In this document: positions 43,414-47,199 of the stretch, piece by piece | How the letters are laid out: the number at the start of each line of letters is the position of its first letter | How positions within the stretch are numbered: the first letter of the stretch is position 1 | Assembly: GCA_029268555.1 (NCBI GenBank) | Contig: JAQWNN010000015.1 | Coordinates: 1 to 47,199 of the forward strand | Source of the DNA: Flavobacteriaceae bacterium | GTDB taxonomy: Bacteria; Bacteroidota; Bacteroidia; Flavobacteriales; Flavobacteriaceae | Reading direction: 5' to 3' | DNA: 47,199 nucleotides | Program-made: the position numbers and the translations under genes | Notes under the pieces: generated by a model | Told to the model about the DNA's origin: nothing | Databases searched by the model: none | The model's input: the letters and a program-made list of their open reading frames with translations, nothing else

Positions 43414-45111
43414 TTAATATCCTGCAGCTTGACCATCTTTACGACTTTCTGATGCACCATGATAAACTTTATTTTCATCATCCCATAGAATTGCCTGGTA
43501 TCCTCCATAAATTCCTCTGGCAATTCCTATTTGGTGACCTTTATCCATTAAACCTCTAATGCTATTATAAGGGATTCCTGATTCAACCCGAATCAATCCT
43601 TTGTTTACAGTAATTTCTCCTGTAGGGCTAGCACCTCCTGTATGATCCCATCTTGGAGCATCACCTGCTTCTTGAAGATTCATTCCAAAATCAATAAGGT
43701 TCATCACAATCTGACTGTGGCCCATAGGCTGAAAATCACCTCCCATTACCCCAAAGCTGACAAATGGTTTTCCATCTTTAGTTACGAAAGCAGGAATAAT
43801 AGTGTGAAAAGGTCTTTTCCCTGGCTCATAAGTATTTGGTTGACCTTCTTTAAGACTAAATAATTCTCCCCGATCTTGCAACATGAACCCTAATTTAGGT
43901 GGAGCCATTCCTGAACCCATTCCACGATAATTACTTTGAATTAGAGAAACCATTGTGCCTTCGTCATCAGCAACAGTCAGATAAATTGTTTCTCCTGCAG
44001 AAATTTCACCTGCAGAATATTTCCCTGCAAATTCGCCAATAAGTGTTCTTCTAGAATTGGCATAATCATCTGAAAGTAAATATTCAACAGGAACTTCAGA
44101 AAAGTCCATGTCAGCATAGTATCTTGCTCGATCTTCAAAGGCCAATTTCTTAGCTTCTGTAAAGAGGTGTAAATGTTCTGAACTGCCAAATTTAATATTT
44201 GAAAAATCATACCCTTCCAAAATTTTTAAAATTTGTAATGCGGCAATTCCTTGACCATTAGGTGGTAATTCCCATACGTCATATCCTCTGTAGTTTATAG
44301 ACACCGGTTCTACCCATTCTGACTTGTGCGATGCTAGATCTTTTGAGGATAAGAATCCACCTTGATCTTTGATGAATTTACCAATAGCTTTTGCAATTTC
44401 ACCCTTGTAAAAAACATCCCTTCCTCCTTCGGCAATCTTTTTATAGGTATTTGCCAGGTAAATATTTTTATAGACTTCTCCTTCATTAGGCAATTTTCCC
44501 CCATTCTGAGTTATATAAGTGTCCTTAATATTAGGGAAACCTTTAGATTCAAAAAAGGGAACTGTTTTATTCATATACCATGCAATAAGCTCTGTCAGTG
44601 GGAATCCATTTTGAGCATAATCGATAGCAGGTGCAAGAATTTCCGACATGGGTTTGGAGCCAAATTTTTCATGAAGTTCAAACCAACCATCTAAAGCTCC
44701 TGGTACACTAACTGGTAGTGGGCCATGTGATGGAATTTTTTCCAATCCTTGTTCCTCAAAATAATCTAATGTGAGCTTTTTTGGAGAACGCCCACTAGCA
44801 TTTAAACCGTAGAGCTTTTCAGTTTTACCATCCCAAACTATTGCAAAAAGATCTCCTCCAATACCACATCCGGTGGGCTCCATGAGTCCTAGTGCAGCAT
44901 TTGCAGCAATTGCTGCATCAATTGCGTTTCCTCCATTTTTTAGAATATCAAGTCCAATTTGTGTAGCTAATGGGTGACTTGTAGCAACCATACCATTCTG
45001 TGCCAATACTTCTGATCGAGTAGCGAATGATTTCCCAGTTATTCTGTCTTGAGCATTTGAAAAGTAAGTAATAAATAGGAGGGTTATTAAAAAAGGGATT
45101 ATAGTTTTCAT
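43414..45111 (-). CDS. ggt: Gamma-glutamyltransferase
   Basis: A 565-residue exported precursor that hydrolyses or transfers the gamma-glutamyl group of glutathione and related peptides. The signal peptide is MKTIIPFLITLLFITYFSNAQ. The N-terminal part has MVATSHPLATQIGLDILKNG and the substrate block LMEPTGCGIGGD. Self-cleavage should occur before Thr375 (GETIYLTVADDEGTMVS), which becomes the nucleophile of the small subunit. The Gly-rich small-subunit region GMGSGMAPP follows, and later FHTIIPAFV. It is the first gene of a pair with the DUF885 peptidase. Confidence 0.92.
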   Translation of the reverse strand: MKTIIPFLITLLFITYFSNAQDRITGKSFATRSEVLAQNGMVATSHPLATQIGLDILKNGGNAIDAAIAANAALGLMEPTGCGIGGDLFAIVWDGKTEKLYGLNASGRSPKKLTLDYFEEQGLEKIPSHGPLPVSVPGALDGWFELHEKFGSKPMSEILAPAIDYAQNGFPLTELIAWYMNKTVPFFESKGFPNIKDTYITQNGGKLPNEGEVYKNIYLANTYKKIAEGGRDVFYKGEIAKAIGKFIKDQGGFLSSKDLASHKSEWVEPVSINYRGYDVWELPPNGQGIAALQILKILEGYDFSNIKFGSSEHLHLFTEAKKLAFEDRARYYADMDFSEVPVEYLLSDDYANSRRTLIGEFAGKYSAGEISAGETIYLTVADDEGTMVSLIQSNYRGMGSGMAPPKLGFMLQDRGELFSLKEGQPNTYEPGKRPFHTIIPAFVTKDGKPFVSFGVMGGDFQPMGHSQIVMNLIDFGMNLQEAGDAPRWDHTGGASPTGEITVNKGLIRVESGIPYNSIRGLMDKGHQIGIARGIYGGYQAILWDDENKVYHGASESRKDGQAAGY

Positions 45112-45286
45112 ATTTATTTATTTTAAAATATTTAAAAGTAAATCTAATATATATGGTTTGGGTTTAATATCAAATCCAAATTAACTGTTTCGACAGAATT
45201 ATTTTTCTGACTTAGATGCTTCAAAATTGACTTTAATTGATACAAATTTTAGATGTTTAATTTATCCTCATTTAAAAAGTAAAAAA

Positions 45287-45310
45287 AAACCCTCCACAAA
45301 GGGAGGGTTT
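45287..45310 (-). terminator. Rho-independent terminator for the exported two-domain protein gene
   Basis: A 9-bp stem (AAACCCTCC, 45287-45295, and GGAGGGTTT, 45302-45310) has a 6-base loop. On the minus strand it is followed by a run of T (the A run at 45281-45289 on the plus strand). It lies 22 bases after the stop of the 45333-46025 gene. Confidence 0.8.
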
Positions 45311-45332
45311 TACAAAATTAAAATATTAATTA

Positions 45333-46025
45333 TTAGAAATCCATAACACGAACTGACATAACCGTGTTAACTACTTTTCTAACATCAGATACTTTCTTGG
45401 AAAATTCTGCAAATGCAGGGTCAGAAAACATTTTTTTAGTATTAGATAGAGCAGTTTTGATGTCAGGAGATCCAATCCATACGAAATGAGTAAAGTCTGC
45501 ATTTTTTCCAGCTATTGGATATGCAAGACCATAAGAACTATCTTCATACCCTAACTTTTTAGCCATTTTTTGGGAGAAACTTTTAAATTCTTTTAAGTAC
45601 AATCCTGGGTTAGATACATCCATTTGGTAAAGCATGAAAACATTATCCTCAGCCCAATCTTCTCCATTATACCAAATAGGAGTATTTAATGACTGAGAAA
45701 TAGCAACAGAAAATTCTGCAAGTTTGCCATCTAAGAGTAATTGTGCTTCAAGTGATTGACCATAAGACATAAAAGCTTGTTCAAATGCCTCTTCATTTGG
45801 AAAGCACATTTGGAGTGAATGAGTAGATTCAGTTGTTCCATTAACAACATATGCAAATAATGACTTTGTCGCTTGAATATTTTTTCCCCATTCTGAATTC
45901 ATTGCACCAGAAAGTGCTGATACAACCATTTCAGGATTTTCTGCTTTAATATCAAAAAACAAACAATATTGAGCATTTAATGAAATAGTACCTAATGTTA
46001 ATATTGATAAAAATAACTTTTTCAT
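45333..46025 (-). CDS. Exported protein with two tandem ABM/NIPSNAP-like domains (putative)
   Basis: A 230-residue protein with a signal peptide (MKKLFLSILTLGTISLNAQ). The mature part looks like two copies of one ~100-residue alpha+beta domain. The first starts YCLFFDIKAENPEMVVSALS, the second VFMLYQMDVSNPGLYLKEFK; both then have a helix, a strand run and a charged helix (FPNEEAFEQAFMSY and SPDIKTALSNTKKMF). This pattern resembles the dimeric alpha/beta-barrel fold of antibiotic-monooxygenase and NIPSNAP proteins. The fold call is mine from pattern only. No catalytic residue is evident. It has its own terminator and is a single-gene unit. Confidence 0.55.
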   Translation of the reverse strand: MKKLFLSILTLGTISLNAQYCLFFDIKAENPEMVVSALSGAMNSEWGKNIQATKSLFAYVVNGTTESTHSLQMCFPNEEAFEQAFMSYGQSLEAQLLLDGKLAEFSVAISQSLNTPIWYNGEDWAEDNVFMLYQMDVSNPGLYLKEFKSFSQKMAKKLGYEDSSYGLAYPIAGKNADFTHFVWIGSPDIKTALSNTKKMFSDPAFAEFSKKVSDVRKVVNTVMSVRVMDF

Positions 46026-46305
46026 AATAAAATTGATTTATGATTAATAATTCTTCTAATATAAACAGATTTGAACGGATTAGCAAAATGTCTAAAGATA
46101 TTCACCTTACAATTTTTATATAAACCATCTATATAATATTTGTTTAGGACATAATGGGTTTTAACTTGAAATGATTTGGATTGCTTCTTTTAATTTAAGC
46201 GATCATTCATCCTAAAATTATTATATTCTGATTTTTAGAATATTATAAACTCAGAGTATTTTTATAAATTTAATTAGTCTTGTTTCATTAATATTAAAAT
46301 TTAAA
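46026..46305 (+). other. Divergent intergenic region, no gene seen
   Basis: 280 bases between the two-domain exported protein gene and the PQQ dehydrogenase gene, which diverge from it. No credible small gene is present. TAGTCTTG at 46275-46282 is one base off the -7 consensus and lies 23 bases before the dehydrogenase ATG. I see no clear operator. Confidence 0.35.
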
Positions 46306-47199
46306 ATGCTCGAGCAAATCAGAAGATCTTTAAAATTAATAATTCCTTTATTTTTAATATCGTGTAATTTCAAAGAAGATATAACTAATTATGAAAAATG
46401 GGATGAGTATTTAGGGGATAAATCAAGAACTCATTATTCAAGTTTAGATCAAATCAATAAAAAAAATGTTCAAAAACTGAGAAAGGTTTGGGAATATAAT
46501 TCAGGGGGAATTTTAAACCCAAAAAATACAACCCAAATTCAGTGTAGCCCAATTGTAATTGACAGCATACTATACGGAACAAATCCCTTAACAAAACTTT
46601 TTGCTATTAATGCTACAACAGGTAAGGAAATATGGCAATTTGATCATGGACAAGACGCTGGGCCAGGTTGGTGGGGGGTAAATAGGGGTTTGATTTATTG
46701 GGATGATAATAAAGATGGAAGAATTATATACACTTCAGGAAGTAATATTTTTGCAGTCGATGCTTTAACTGGGAAAATTGAAGAAACTTTTGGTGAAAAA
46801 GGAAGGGTTGACTTAAGAAAAAACTTGGACCGCCCCTATCAAGAAATGATTGTGATTGCAAATACTCCGGGTGTTGTTCATGAAAACTTATTGATACAAG
46901 GCTCAAGGGTTCATGAAGGTCCTGGGGCCTCACCAGGTCATATCCGTGCTTATGATTTAAATACTGGAGATATGGTTTGGAGGTTTAACACAATTCCTCA
47001 CCCAGGAGATTACGGATATGATACCTGGCCCAAAAATGCTTGGAAACATATGGGGGGGGCAAATTCTTGGGCTGGAATGACTCTTGATGAAGAAACAGGA
47101 ATTGTATTTATACCTACAGGGTCAGCATCCTACGATTTTTGGGGAGGTAATAGGGAAGGAGAAAATTTATTTGCTAATTCTTTAATTGCGCTAAATGCC
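46306..47199 (+). CDS. PQQ-dependent sugar/alcohol dehydrogenase-like lipoprotein, 3' end cut by window
   Basis: The first 298 codons of a quinoprotein dehydrogenase; the gene runs off the window. The lipobox FLISC (Cys20) suggests a lipoprotein. Beta-propeller repeats are visible: PLTKLFAINATTGKEIWQFD, then SGSNIFAVDALTGKIEETFG and GHIRAYDLNTGDMVWRFNTI. The block GGANSWAGMTLDEETGIVFI matches the membrane glucose dehydrogenase group of PQQ enzymes. It would oxidise sugars or alcohols in the periplasm and pass electrons to the respiratory chain. An 8-base G run (47052-47059) lies in the coding sequence. It may belong with the sugar-oxidation genes at 33.5-41.5 kb. Confidence 0.85.
   Translation, partial: MLEQIRRSLKLIIPLFLISCNFKEDITNYEKWDEYLGDKSRTHYSSLDQINKKNVQKLRKVWEYNSGGILNPKNTTQIQCSPIVIDSILYGTNPLTKLFAINATTGKEIWQFDHGQDAGPGWWGVNRGLIYWDDNKDGRIIYTSGSNIFAVDALTGKIEETFGEKGRVDLRKNLDRPYQEMIVIANTPGVVHENLLIQGSRVHEGPGASPGHIRAYDLNTGDMVWRFNTIPHPGDYGYDTWPKNAWKHMGGANSWAGMTLDEETGIVFIPTGSASYDFWGGNREGENLFANSLIALNA

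Noticed and set aside
45112-45286. A small gene or extra operator between ggt and the terminator
   Set aside because: No open frame with a plausible start, and no exact -7 element for ggt.
47045-47065. A frameshift in the PQQ dehydrogenase at the G run
   Set aside because: The frame reads through the tract without a break (HMGGANSWAG).

Overview
The window looks like chromosome from a marine or aquatic member of the Bacteroidota, most likely the class Flavobacteriia. The DNA is AT-rich. Several genes carry Bacteroidota-type -7 promoter elements (TAnnTTTG), and I see few clear Shine-Dalgarno sites. The gene families point the same way: DUF4199, DUF4252, DUF6495 and DUF6580 proteins, a 950-residue CarB, a C-terminal-domain-less ribosomal operon order rpsF-rpsR-rplI followed by DUF6495, carboxypeptidase-regulatory-like exported proteins, and Gfo/Idh/MocA oxidoreductases paired with a DUF1080 protein. 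I found no rRNA, tRNA, CRISPR array, insertion sequence or prophage.

Layout. (1) 0.2-9.0 kb: a Fe(II)/2-oxoglutarate (PhyH-type) dioxygenase on the plus strand faces a long minus-strand run: DUF4199 membrane protein, family 2 glycosyltransferase, phosphohexomutase, lipid-flippase-like ABC exporter, ECF sigma factor, anti-sigma-like protein, small exported protein, and RsmB-type rRNA methyltransferase. (2) 9.1-15 kb: type B L31, an orphan peptide-binding lipoprotein, mtaB, a small GNAT-like protein, an alpha/beta hydrolase, a lytic transglycosylase and a membrane TPR-like protein. (3) 15-20.7 kb: rpmH with a textbook promoter and terminator, carB without its regulatory domain, a DUF6580 membrane protein, a decayed outer-membrane barrel gene, and an S41 protease lipoprotein. 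(4) 20.8-28.6 kb: DUF4252, purB, an exported regulatory-domain protein, rdgB-rlmH, yihY/brkB-priA, and a LytTR DNA-binding domain that has no start codon. (5) 28.8-33 kb: a solitary C5-cytosine DNA methyltransferase wedged before rpsF-rpsR-rplI, then DUF6495 and hisS. (6) 33.5-47.2 kb: carbohydrate and peptide genes. These are two exported Gfo/Idh/MocA oxidoreductases, a DUF1080 protein, a DEAD-box helicase, a ureide-permease/GRP-like transporter with a ribokinase, a DUF885 peptidase, gamma-glutamyltransferase, an exported two-domain protein of unknown function, and the 5' part of a PQQ-dependent sugar dehydrogenase cut by the window end.

Most of the window is housekeeping sequence. The stretches most worth a second look are: the truncated LytTR gene next to the orphan DNA methyltransferase (about 28.3-29.9 kb), which looks like an insertion scar; the decayed barrel gene beside DUF6580 (18.7-19.15 kb); and the 33.5-47.2 kb region, which may encode periplasmic oxidation and cleavage of glycosides with sugar uptake and phosphorylation. 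I did not find a clearly new multi-gene defence or mobile system.
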